64,000 nucleotides of DNA from Spinacia oleracea (Eukaryota > Streptophyta > Magnoliopsida > Caryophyllales > Amaranthaceae): positions 98,126,810 to 98,190,809 of the forward strand of contig NC_079489.1 in assembly GCF_020520425.1 (NCBI RefSeq). The letters are read 5' to 3'. A model generated the notes under the pieces. That model had not been told where the DNA came from and made no database searches. It saw nothing but the letters and a program-made list of their open reading frames with translations. Below are positions 21,384 to 31,980 of the stretch, one piece after another (within the stretch, counting starts at the first letter, position 1; every line of letters starts with the position of its first letter). Made by a program: the position numbers and the translations under genes.

Positions 21384-23439
21384 TATCTCTGGGTATATTT
21401 TGACAGTTCTTATCCTTGATTTTTCTTTCGCTTTTGCTTTGGAACGACGTAGACTGTGTAACGGGCGCTTATAGGGCGAGCGTTAGGTGCAGTAGTTTAA
21501 TCGGAGTTTTGGTGACTCGCGATTTTCAGTTACCCTTGTTAGTGGGGTGACTTTATATATTCTAAGTAGTGCTTAGAATTTGGGAGGGGTTGTAGCCATT
21601 CTAAGGTTCGTTTTACACGATTAGAGCTTAGGATTGTGCCCCTATGATGTATGTATAGCATTAGCGTCGAAAATTTGCGATAAAATCGTCATTTCGAGCA
21701 TTTTTAGAGTGTTTTCCTCAAGCCCCCAATTGTAGCTACGGGATTTTCTTGGTGCTATAATGCTTGGCATACGTTTTTATGCATTCACGGTGACATGGAT
21801 CATGAATAGTTTGAACCAGACTCGTTTAGTGCGAGGTACGTTCGAGTAGTGATTTTGCTACTTCTCTTGTAAATGTCGTATTGTGCGACATTGCCATGGT
21901 CAAGGTAGTCACATGTTGAAGTGTGCCTTGACCAAAAGCTAGGTGCCTTTCTTTACCCATAATCATATTTAGAAATCTTTTGACTCACTTGCAACATTGA
22001 GATAAACGCATACTTAGCTTAAACCAACGACACTTTATTATGTTCAAGGAAGTCTTTGAAAATCATTTGAAAATTATTTAAAATCCGAATCCTACTGTGT
22101 ACAATCCGAGGTGTCCTAAGTAAGTAGACTTATAGAAGGGTTCGCACAGGATTACTTGAGTGAATCAAAATACTGTTACGATTTTTGGAATGCTGTCTAA
22201 GGATTTGCTGGAGGCCAGGGTGCAGGCGTCAAGATACATTTGTGCCCTTTTGGCATATGCTTTAGGCTTTTAGGGCCATCTTTTCCAGAATTGCGGGAAT
22301 ATAAACCGTTTTCAAATCGACTTAGATTTACTTGGTGTATGTCTGCACAAAAGGTCAAGGTATACCTAGTTCTTTCCCCAGCTCTTTCATTTCAATTTTT
22401 AGCCCCAAGTTGCTATTATGTCTTCCCATTAACGATGTTTTTAGATTTCGATTTTAGATGCCCGTGTCATATGTCTGAGTAGGGTGAGCCTTGGTTAAGT
22501 GCCAAGTCCTATTGACAATGTCTGATTTTTTTATTATTATTTTTTTTTCAAAAGGGATTAGCAAGCATTTGAATTACCATGAACGGGTGCCCTGAGTTCG
22601 AAGGAATGATGGGGCGATGCCGTAGAACAATCCTCTTTATTGCAAGCTTACTGCCTTTACTACTTGTTGGCGATTATGACTGTGTCTTAGTGGTGAAAGA
22701 AGGTCTTTAAGCGAACGACTATGTCTAGTGGTGAAAGAAGGTCTTTAAGTGAGTTAGTTCGCTTTAGGGAGAGTCAAGTTGAGTACTTTAGAGGTCATGG
22801 ACGCTTGCGCTAGCCCCCATTCAATTGAGGCAAAGCGATCTTTTGAGTCTTGGCTAAGTGCCTAGGAGTGTGAGTGCTCCTTCTAGCAAGGGTACGTGCC
22901 CTTTATTATTTTTCGATGTGTGCTCATTAATTTTGGCATCTTGATGACTTGGATTCTTCCTTTGACTTAAATTTTTCTTTCGACTTGGATTGCAAGTAAT
23001 TAAATTTCAATAAAAGACTCTATTCTTTATTCTTATTATTCTATAGGCTTTAATATTTTTGCAAATTAGTTGGACCGAATCATGGATTGCCTACGTATCC
23101 GCCTTAAATAGATTTAATTTGGAATCAGGTCTTGCGTAGTTCTTAGCCTAGAAAATGGTTTCATAGAGTGCCGATTTTAAACAAGTATGTTCTGAGGTGG
23201 ATACATATTATTTGAAACGGTAGAATAAGTGAAGTTTATTATTATTTTAATCTGCCGCTTTGCTGTAAGCCAAAAATTTGTTTTATATTTTTTGAGTACA
23301 TAATTTTTTTTTGAGTACATGTATTTTTTGGTACGTATATCTGAATACGTGCTGTACCCCTCCAAGTGTTCGTTATTTTTCCGTGCATGTGCGGATAAAA
23401 TGACGAGCACTTCTGGACAAATTTTAGCAAGCAGAGAGA

Positions 23440-23498
23440 TTCAGCGCCCAGGATGGGGCGCTAAAGATTTCGGCGCCCAGCCGTGGGCGCTGAAAATT
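23440..23498. repeat. Double-palindrome module, Tat-A interior copy 3
   Basis: TTCAGCGCCCAGGATGGGGC and then TCGGCGCCCAGCCGTGGGCG; both dyads are present and end CTGAAAAT. Confidence 0.8.
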
Positions 23499-23730
23499 AT
23501 TTCTGGGCGGATCTTTTTTGGTGCGCTAAATGCTTCTTTCCCTTTTTAGACTAACTTTAGAGGCGCTTTGCAAAGTTTCTTTTTTATTATTCACATTTTT
23601 TTTATATTATTTTTTTATTTTTACGTTGAGCGTAGAATGTACTTTTTCATTTGTCTCTTTTTTATTCGTGACTCAAGACGGTTTGAAAGATGGGTTGTAT
23701 GAGATAGGATAATTTGTATAGGTATTGGTC

Positions 23731-24109
23731 AAGCATGAGGATTACATCTACTAGGACTCACAATTTGCAGCCTCGTGCTAGTGTCATGAGTTTACATCAA
23801 CCAAGGCCAATGAGTAGCATGGGGATGACTCAAGGGTATATCAACAGGATGTATCCAAACAAGTTATATGGTCATTATGCTAACGGCGGTGTAAGAGCAG
23901 GTTTTGGAAACAATGGGTATGACTCACGTGTCAATGACCGTGCGTGGTTTGCAGTTGACAACAAGTTCAGGAACAAGAGTCGAGGTAATGGTTTCTTGGG
24001 TTATGGCAATGAGAACATGGATGGGTTAAATGAGCTGAACAGGGGCCCCAGGGCGAAGGCGTCTAAGAACATAAGGATTGGAAAGGGTAGACATCGTAGA
24101 ACTTTATGA
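23731..24109 (+). pseudogene. Captured YTH-domain m6A-reader (ECT/YTHDF family) fragment
   Basis: The open frame 23714-24109 (131 codons) contains GYINRMYPNKLYGHYANG, FGNNGYDSRVNDRAWFAVD, GNGFLGYGNENMDGLNELN and RGPRAK in order. This is the conserved low-complexity segment just before the YTH domain of plant ECT proteins, which bind N6-methyladenosine in mRNA. The YTH domain itself is missing, and after GPRAK the frame turns into an unrelated tail and stops at 24109. It lies on the strand opposite to Tat-A. Flanks on the left (to ~23710) match Tat-B 41650-41710, so the fragment was added to the element. It is unlikely to make a functional reader, though expression of the open frame is possible. 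Confidence 0.85.
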
Positions 24110-26575
24110 TTTGGATTGGTTGACTCAATTCTCTTCCTTCGTTTACTTGGGTAAATTTCGCACTTTGGGAGGTACGGGCTAACTATTTCATGGCTCGCTC
24201 TTTTCGCTCTCCTTTTTCTCTTTCTATTTTTTTTTCTTTTTGCTCGGGATTTCCCCCCAACATAAATCCTTCAATCAAATTTTTTATTTGGGCTAAAAGG
24301 TAGATGGTTGTGGTCTTTGAGTCACGAGGCGAGACTGAGTGAGCCTCGTTTGGTAGGCCTATAGTGGACCTTTAATTTTAGTAGGCCTAGGGTGGACCTT
24401 TAATTTTAGCAGTCCTAGGGTGGACCTTTAAATTGCCTTACTTTGCAAGCGTATTTAGTCGTTTCTTAAAATGTGCAAATAGCGTAGATTCGAAATCTTG
24501 TTTTACCTTATTGAAATTTAACGAAAGAATTGCATCAGAAATAATTTTTTGTTTCTTTTCAGATTCCGGTTTTACGGGATTTAATCGGAAGTTGTGATTT
24601 AGACTCAAACTTTCATTAATCTTTCTGATTATAACCCGGGTATGAATATAAGGAGGTGGCCTAGACTCAAAATAATGACGTGGCATAAGCCTATAATACT
24701 TGACCAAGCGACTCTCAGACTTAGGCTAATTGGACCATAACTTTCGTTGGTTGACACTTTAGATTTTAACCCTTGGGTGTTCATTTGTCATGCGCCATTT
24801 TGCTTAATGTTGGCAAGGTAGTTAATTGGGGAGATCGAATTTTATTTTTGCAAGACTAGAATAATTAGTGCGGCTTCTCTCTTAGTGTGTATTGTTTTAC
24901 CCCAATGGTAGCCTTATGGTATGCCGATCTGGGTATTTTCATGGTTGGTCATGTTGCATTCATGGAAAATCTTTTAGTCCGTACTTAGGAGTAGTTAAAG
25001 GAGCGAGTGGCTCGAGAGGACTATGATAGTCGTGACCCAATGTGATTACAAGCCTTGGGGCCATTAATTTTTCTTTGCCAATGGTATTAACACCTTAGGT
25101 TCACTTTGGGGGTTGTGCGACTATGGGGGAATGATTTCCAGAATGTGACCGTTTCCATTTTGCAAATACTATAATATATTCTTTTTATTGGTGAGAGAGA
25201 GTATTGAGGCCGTGGATTCCTAGCAAGGGATGACAATTACATATGGGTGTTTATTGATTTAAATGTTAGGAAGGGAGACTCAATATGGTTTGACCTTTTA
25301 ACTTGCAGAACGACATCAAGCATTAGGACCGATTCTATGGATAAGACAACTAAGACTTAGGATTTAGATTGTACTTTGGCATAGCCTAGTCTAGACTCGG
25401 ATTTTTTTTTTTTTATTTGAACATTATTTTTCTTGAAGACTTTATTCGAACATCATTTTTTGAATTCTTTGCCCATGTGACATTCAAAGTTTTTTTTAAA
25501 ATGAGCATGCTCGGTTTTGGTGTCGAACATTGTCGTCATAGGAGGCCTAACAACGACACAAAGAGTTATTTATTTTTTATGAGTCGCTTTTTAGAATCGA
25601 GTGCTTTTCTTACGCCTTCGTAGCAATTCTTTTACGAACGTTTTTTTTGTGCTACGTATTTTCCTTTTGCGCGGGCACCGAGGCTGTTGCGCCTGACCAG
25701 AAGGCCAAGCAGCAACTTCAGCGCCCAGCGTAGGGCGTGAGAAATTCTGGCACCCAGCCAAGGGCGTTGAAAATGCGTCCCTGGCTGGTTCTCGTTTTCT
25801 GTTTGCGTCTACTTTTGTTTATGCGACTTCGATTTTGCGTGCTTGCCTAATAACGTCCTTTACGCGTTGTGCAGCGTTTGTGGGACTCGTTACAGGCCAT
25901 CCCGAGCGTCGCTTATTTTTGTGGCGATCGTTCGGGTTTGCGGAACACGTGTTTCGGTATAACTCTTTGGCAAATTAGTTCATGAATGTTTGGGCAATTT
26001 TTAAGGTCGTTGGTTTTCTAGCATTATTTGTCTAGCATTATTCGTACGCACAATCATAACATAGTCACATATTTCGCTACACATAACTACATTACAAACA
26101 TGGATTTGAAAATTAAATATGTCACGTAGTTTATGATAGGCTTCTATGGGTAGTATTTGCGTCTGGCTTGGTACCGCTTCTATCGTAGATCCAACACATG
26201 CCCCGGTCGAGGTAGTGTCTTCAGCAGATGAATTTCGCTCAAGAGGCCAACTCGCAAGTGCAAGCCAAGGGGGCATGCAGGCGAGAGGGACCTAATGGGC
26301 GAGCGATTGGGTTTGGGACGGGTGTACTACTAGCGAAAGCGCCGAGTGGACAACATTCGAAGCGTATGCACCCCCCGGTTGGCGATGGGTATCCTTAGTC
26401 CCAACTCCCAAGATGAAACACCAAGGGAGCCAAGATTCGTTATGCGGTTCTGTCCGTTCACATTAATATGCTGATTTTCAGGTCGTCCCAACTTGATTGG
26501 GAAATAAACGCGGGGTAGGATCGTTTCACCCTTCGGCTATTTTGATTACCTACAAGCACGAGTATTTCCTTCACT
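24110..26575. other. Tat-A leader and non-coding interior
   Basis: No recognised ORF. Bases ~25400-26575 match the Tat-B leader (45310-46380) and include a palindrome module (25716-25774). 24380-24425 holds a short tandem of CCTAGGGTGGACCTTTAATTT. Confidence 0.6.
25716..25774. repeat. Double-palindrome module in the Tat-A leader
   Basis: TTCAGCGCCCAGCGTAGGGC and then GGCACCCAGCCAAGGGCGTTGAAAAT. It is diverged, and orthologous in position to Tat-B 45565-45622. Confidence 0.75.
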
Positions 26576-26595
26576 ATCCCCAGTGGAGTCGCCAC
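26576..26595 (-). other. Primer-binding site of Tat-A
   Basis: On the minus strand TGGCGACTCCACTGGGG begins one base after the 5' LTR end. This is the tRNA-Arg-type site used by Tat/Ogre-lineage elements. Confidence 0.8.
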
Positions 26596-27984
26596 TGTGA
26601 GGGGGTCGAAAAAGCACGAGGCTAATGCGTGACCTCGTCCCTCGTGGGTGTGACGATTATTTTTATTCAATCAAGTGTAATTGGATTTCCTGTGAGTTTA
26701 CACCCAATTGACTAGTAATATAGGAGTCGCCATTCAGTTTTTAACAACAATGAGAAAAACTGACAAAACCCGGTTATCGTGACATAAAGGGAGTGCAATT
26801 ATGTTTGACCACGACGGCCGTAGGTTCCCTTATGATCCCTGGTGTGGGGATCTCTCAACATACACCCGCAAGGTAGAGATTGAGGGTTCGGGGGACTGTA
26901 ACTACTGAGAGGAGTACTTCGCTCGTCGATAACTCCAGAGGCAGGAGATCCTTACTAGCTCAGCATAAATAATTGAAGGGACATGCGTTAACTATTAAAC
27001 TAATCTGAGTTGATTTTAGCAATATGCAACATATAATACTAGATCGATCGTGATTATCTGATTTAAATAGTATTAAGGGACCTAGCATGATAATCCAATT
27101 TCCCAAAAATAGTATATTTGTTAGGCGTGATAGAACAATGAGATTTAGTTAGTTTAACAGTTCATAAAAAGGGCGAGGAAAGCAATTAAATCATCGAGAA
27201 GGGGCACATTACGACGCACCCTTGAGAGGTGCGTCACGGTTCTCAGAAAACTAACCACTTTGACTTTGCTATTTCTCCTTTTTATTTAACGAATCTCAAT
27301 TATGGGACAGGATACGTTCTGTTCGATTTGTGGATCGATTGCGACAGAACGCGTGAACAATTTCGCAGCGTGAGGCTTAGGCTAAGGGTTGGAGTCAATA
27401 CTCAGAATATTAATTGTGTGTGTGTCCTTTTCACGTCGAATTTGGGGCTGTATTTATAGGGAAGAGTTCGTGGAAAGATAGAATTGCAGAGTTCTAATCC
27501 ACAAAGAATTAGGACGGCGCCGAAAATAGGGTCTGGGCTGTTCTCTTAGTCAGATTCGGATTCCTGAAATCCGTAGAGTTTGAGACTTAATCGAGTCTTT
27601 TAGCGCATATCAATTTCATGAAGGAATGCGTCTGGGCCCGTTACGAACTCTAGGCTCGTTAGGATTTTAATTAATACGTAACTCTTATTTCCGAATCATA
27701 TTAGGAATAGGATTCTCATAGTTTTCTATCTCATTTAGGATTTATGTTGGAGTGCAACACCTAATTATGACAGGTTTGTATCTTTTATGACTTGCCACTT
27801 TTAACAGCTGCCCATTACGGCAGTTACTATTTTTAGCAGTTTCCATAAATAGCAGGTTTCGGGTGAAATGAAAAGGGGAATCGAGATTCGTTATTTTATA
27901 GGAGATGCGTTGTCAAGTGAAGATTTATGCTTTCATCATCGAACCTTTCCCTTTCGGGAATGGGGACAAAAGTAGGTGTCTACA
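26596..27984 (-). repeat. 5' LTR of Tat-A (right copy)
   Basis: 1389 bp. It is nearly the same as the left LTR except for loss of most of the palindrome module: only GGCGCCGAAAATAGGG remains at ~27516. It also has a short extra segment, TTAATTAATACGTAACTC (~27667), that the left copy lacks. TATA CCCTATAAATAC is at 27451-27462. Confidence 0.9.
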
Positions 27985-27989
27985 GTCCC

Positions 27990-28180
27990 TTAATTCAGAA
28001 TGCGTCTTTTGTGGATTATGGCCTTTCGTATGAAGGAGATTTTGAGTTGGAATATGCCAATGATATTAATGAGAGGCCTAGATATGATAACTCCAATGGT
28101 CAAAATTTTGCTAGGCAAGCACCTAGAGGGCCCCTATGTATGGATCCCACCAAGATCATGACCAAGAAAGTGGGTATGAT
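27990..28180 (+). pseudogene. gag: Athila gag, middle segment between Tat-A and CACTA-2
   Basis: The open frame continues the gag frame interrupted at 17130 (NASFVDYGLSYEGDFELEY, then ERPRYDNSNGQNFARQAP). Near 28115-28130 the reading shifts to the frame used after CACTA-2, implying a small indel. The downstream continuation is at 31981. Confidence 0.75.
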
Positions 28181-28206
28181 AACCACTACAAGAAAACCCG
28201 TTTTTT

Positions 28207-28460
28207 GCAACGACTTTTTACAACGACAAGATTTTGATCGTTGCAAAACATAGTTTTAACAACGACGAACGAATGTTGTTGCGTATGTCGTAGCCATAAA
28301 ACAAAATTTCATTTCCCACCAACAAAATACTGCGCGGGTGCTGGATTAAAATTAGAAATTATTTTTCGTAACAACATTGTCGCCGCTAAAAAAAACATAG
28401 AAGTATAGCAACGAGGCTGTTGTTGCAAAATAAAAATTTATTAGTACAGCAACAACGAAG
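28207..28460. repeat. Left subterminal array of CACTA-2
   Basis: Many GCAACGACTTTT, TTTGCAACGA, AACAACGACGA and TCGTTGC units in both orientations, matching the array at 31670-31965. Confidence 0.8.
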
Positions 28461-30120
28461 TCGTTGCTAAATCTAAAAGGAAGACACAACCAAAGTCAGG
28501 ACCCATCATTCTTATTTGTAAATATGCTCTCTAAAAGTTAGAAAACCTAGAATCCCTTCCTATTTCCGCCACCCTCTTCAACAATTTCGTGCTTCTTCTC
28601 TGATGACCCAAAACTTCGACCTTTGTTTCTTCTATAGTGACCCATAGATCCGACCTATGCCATTCCATAAAGATGCTTAAAGGGGAAACTCATTTTTTTC
28701 GTTTTCTTGCAGGAGCGTGAGTGCCGTCAAGGTACCTACCGAGCGAAGGAAGCGATATCCGTTAGTTGCAGTCGTCGCCTCTTCGCTTCGCTTCTCTATC
28801 ATGGCTTCTCAGCCCGAATTCCGTTGATTTTATACTTGAACTGTCGAAATTCGGCCGGTATTTCTCACCCAACTCTCTCTCAAATACCCTAGTTTAAATA
28901 TTCGGTTTCTTCTCAATTATTTAGGTTTTATCGGGGATATCTAATTGAGTCTGAAATTAGGTTAATGGAAAAAAATTGCTGTGAGTATGCTCTAAAATTT
29001 CAAAAATATACTAATAATTTTTTGATCTTCAAATTGGTTGTTCCGATAGTGAATCAACTACTTTAATCAATCAGATAAATAGGAAACATTCTCAACAATT
29101 TGATCTTTTGTGCATCGGGTTTGGATTTCCTTTAAATGTTTTAATTTTTCTCAATGGTTATTGCTTTTTATAACAAGAACCAAGGGAGGGTTATAATTCA
29201 AAAAATATTCTTTCAAGGAATGTTCCTAACAAAATCTTGTTTTAGAGAAGTGATTCTGTTGGTGGGTTACTGAAGTTTGGTGAATCGGGTTTGATATTTT
29301 GCTGCAATGGTTATCATCAGATTAATGTTAGTGTTGGTTTGTTGTGAATAAGAGCAAAGTTACTATCTTCAATTCTATTTGATATTTTTTATAACTTATA
29401 ATTGAGCTGATGCCCCAGCTTGTTACGGTTTATCTTGGCAGCGAAAGGGTTTCTTTTTAATTATTTTCCACTTACCCTGCTTCAACAAGAGCGTATTTGT
29501 TTGCGGGGTGGGTGGAGGTTAGTTACTTTTATCTATGTAAATGTAAGAGGGAAGGTGGATTTAAAGGGTTTTTAGCTTTTGTTGATCATGCATATGCCTC
29601 CCAAGCAGAATGGCTCGTTATACACTTAAAGATAAGCCTATCCATGCTTTAAGTTTTCATATTGAATTTTTGTTTTCTTCGATGATGTGTGGGGGTTTGC
29701 CTTTGTGGATTTTCCTCATTACAATGATATCTCAAATACATATAAGAGAAGGCAAATGAGTGATTCGTTGCTGATATTCAAAAATTTTATTTTACAAACT
29801 ACCGAGCTCTTAGCTTTAGGCGTGAAGGTTTTCCTTCTGTCTATCCTTGGTGTCTGTAACAAATATGCATAATGGAATCAATGAATTCCTTGACGTCAAT
29901 GATTGTTTTCATGGTTTGGGCCTTGGGAAAAACGGGTGGGGGTCATTTGGTACTTCAAACTTTAAAACTTCAATTCGTGCCAACTTCTATTTTATTAGAC
30001 CTGATATTGCTTATATCTGGTATTTAAAGTAGACAAAGTGCATTATTTCTAGTTTTTGTCTTGTCTTTTTACATTGCTTTCTCGTATGTCATTTAATTCA
30101 CATTGTTTGTTGTTATCCAG

Positions 30121-30335
30121 CCACTCCCGGAGTCTGTGGCCCTTATGGAAATCATTGCAGTGGAATATGTTACTGATTTGGTATGTAAGTCCTGATTCTG
30201 CATTCGAATTTCAGTTCATTTCCATGTCTGATGTTCTCACCAACTATACACTGCACTTAGGTTCACAAGGCCCAAGATGTGGGTTCAAAGAGGGGGAGGC
30301 TATTGACAGAAGATTTTTTGTTCATAATCTGCAAG
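30121..30335 (+). pseudogene. TAF13: Captured TAF13 (TFIID subunit) fragment, two exons with intron
   Basis: Exon 30121-30180 (20 codons, PLPESVALMEIIAVEYVTDL) follows a TTATCCAG acceptor and ends at GTATGT. Exon 30261-30335 (25 codons, VHKAQDVGSKRGRLLTEDFL, then FIICK) follows CACTTAG and ends at GTAATT. Together these match the central histone-fold of plant TAF13, which pairs with TAF11 in TFIID. Phase and borders are intact. The first exon(s) and the C-terminal DLPKLNR-type exon were not found. The strand is + within CACTA-2. Genomic capture is implied by the retained intron. Confidence 0.88.
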
Positions 30336-31617
30336 GTAATTATATATTTTTTGCCTTTTTTGGATTATATCATGCCTATGGCACATGTCATTTAAAAGTT
30401 CTTCGGTAATTTCATTGGAACTTCAGGAAGGTTATTGATCATGGATAATAATCCCTCTGTTTCTTAGTTCTTGTTTACTGGAAAGTAAACAATAAACCAA
30501 CATCAATTCTCCGTATGTTAGTTTGCTGATAATACTTTATATATTTGCCCAATTTGGCTTGATTTAAGGGGCAAGACATTGTTTCAGTGGTTTGTAATAT
30601 TACATGTCTTTTTACTATTTGAGATAGAAGTAACAGATTTGCTGGTGATTTTTGCAGTCTTCATGGTTTCTTGATTGCTGAAATAGTTGTTGGTTATCTT
30701 GCTTAGCTTCATGTTTTATAAAGTCCCTGGTGTTCAATTTTAGGAAGGTACTAGCACCTGCTTCCTCTTCGAATATTCTTGATGTTCAATCACAGTAAGA
30801 TCTAATAGTACTGTTAAAGTAGCTCAATTCCGATGTTAGGGCAGCCTGGCTCCTTGAGGTGACTACTGAGGCCTGAGTCCTCTCATTTTTTCTTGTGGTA
30901 TTGTCTCAATTGCACTGATAGGATTATAAAACTGGGTATTGGGTATTGTTGCTCTAAAAGTGTAATCAAATGATGCCTACTCTTGTTTTTATTATGAGAA
31001 ATCATTTTCTGAAGACAAATAAAGATGGTTGGAAAAGGAGCAAGAAAACTGGTAATCATAGTATTTGAAACAACTTGTGTAACATAACGGGGTATGGTGG
31101 TTGAAAAAGATAAATTAATATCTAGAAGTCTACCTTTCTTTTCTCTAAAACATAGATGACTGTGTTTATATTACATTTTTAGTTTCCTGCTCTCAAGTGC
31201 TCTAGTTCCTGCCCACTTAGCTTCTTTTTTCTGATAGATAATTGTTTAACCTTCTCCAACTTGTCAGGTGCAAAAATCACTTTCTAAATCTCATCAGTTG
31301 CTTACCAAAGTGTTGTAGATGGCAAAAATAATCAACGGCGTGGTGAGGTAGCACATGGAAGTATAAGGGTGAACTTTTGGAACTTTGAAGGAAATAATCT
31401 GCTAAAGGCTATTGTATACGAAGTAGTTAGCGGTGATTATTTTATGTAGTTGCTTGAATGACATTCTTTTAGTTTAAAAATGTACTTGTACATATTTTAA
31501 GGATTGAATGTGGATGTAATACTGGGGATTTTTTTTATAACAAAGGATTTACTATCTATACTTGAATGGTTGTCTTTTAATTCTATATAATTATATATGT
31601 ATCCATAAAGAAGCAGG

Positions 31618-31642
31618 GGTTATATATATATATATATACGGT
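31618..31642. repeat. (TA)n microsatellite
   Basis: An uninterrupted TA tract lies in the right arm of CACTA-2. Confidence 0.85.
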
Positions 31643-31669
31643 ACACATCCTTAAAATATGTGAGATTTT

Positions 31670-31965
31670 GCAACGACAATTGTCGCTGCTATACATGTAT
31701 GTGTAATGTATTGCAACGACTTTTGGTGTTGCCATAAACATCTTTTAATACAGTGAATGAAGAAGTTATGGCAACGACAAATTTATTGCAACGGAAGACG
31801 TCGTTGCGTAAACCCAATTTTTAGCAACAACAAAAGTCGTTGTAAAAGCCTTTGGCTACGGGCTTACGGACAACGACCCTGCAACGACATTTGTCGTTGC
31901 AAAAGATAGTTTTGGCAACGACAAGGAATTTATTGCAACGACTTTTGTCGTTGTAAAAAACGGGT
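31670..31965. repeat. Right subterminal array of CACTA-2
   Basis: GCAACGACA, TTGTCGTTGC and GTCGTTGT units in both orientations run up to the terminal inverted repeat. Confidence 0.8.
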
Positions 31966-31980
31966 TTTCTTGTAGTGAAC

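Larger units (their letters stand above)
19700..23430. other. Non-coding interior of Tat-A with three palindrome modules
   Basis: No ORF with recognised homology. Modules of the GCGCCCAG...TGGGCG type lie at 20191-20248 and 21326-21383 (a third follows at 23440). Repeated phrases such as GCCCCCAAGTATGCATG and TTTTGCTACTT recur. 22650-22760 holds two near copies of GTGGTGAAAGAAGGTCTTTAAG. The sequence has a reduced, LARD-like character. Confidence 0.6.
17136..27984 (-). mobile_element. Tat-A: LARD-like Tat-lineage retrotransposon without retroviral ORFs
   Basis: The LTRs are 17136-18565 and 26596-27984 and the TSD is GTCCC (17131-17135, 27985-27989). On the minus strand the 5' LTR is the right one. 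The primer-binding site TGGCGACTCCACTGGGG abuts it, and the polypurine tract AAAGTGGGGGCTAAC precedes the left LTR. The interior shares its leader (~25400-26595), its 3' segment (18566-19760) and ~23000-23710 with Tat-B, so the two are one family. No gag, protease or pol was found. A YTH/ECT fragment sits at 23731-24070. It should depend on proteins from relatives. Confidence 0.9.
28184..31977 (+). mobile_element. CACTA-2: non-autonomous CACTA transposon with captured TAF13 exons
   Basis: Both ends read CACTACAAGAAAACCCG inward (28184 and 31977), and the TSD AAC is at 28181-28183 and 31978-31980. Subterminal arrays of GCAACGAC / GTCGTTGC units occupy 28207-28460 and 31670-31965. The interior (3.8 kb) has a 5'-UTR-like stretch (28500-28900), TAF13 exons and AT-rich introns, but no transposase. 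Confidence 0.92.

Noticed and set aside
26570..26600. tRNA gene at the TGGCGACTCC site
   Set aside because: Only the 3'-end complement of a tRNA is present; it is a primer-binding site next to the LTR.
28190..28470. GCAACGAC array as CRISPR-like or satellite repeat
   Set aside because: Units occur in both orientations with irregular spacing and only at the ends of CACTA-2, as expected of subterminal repeats.
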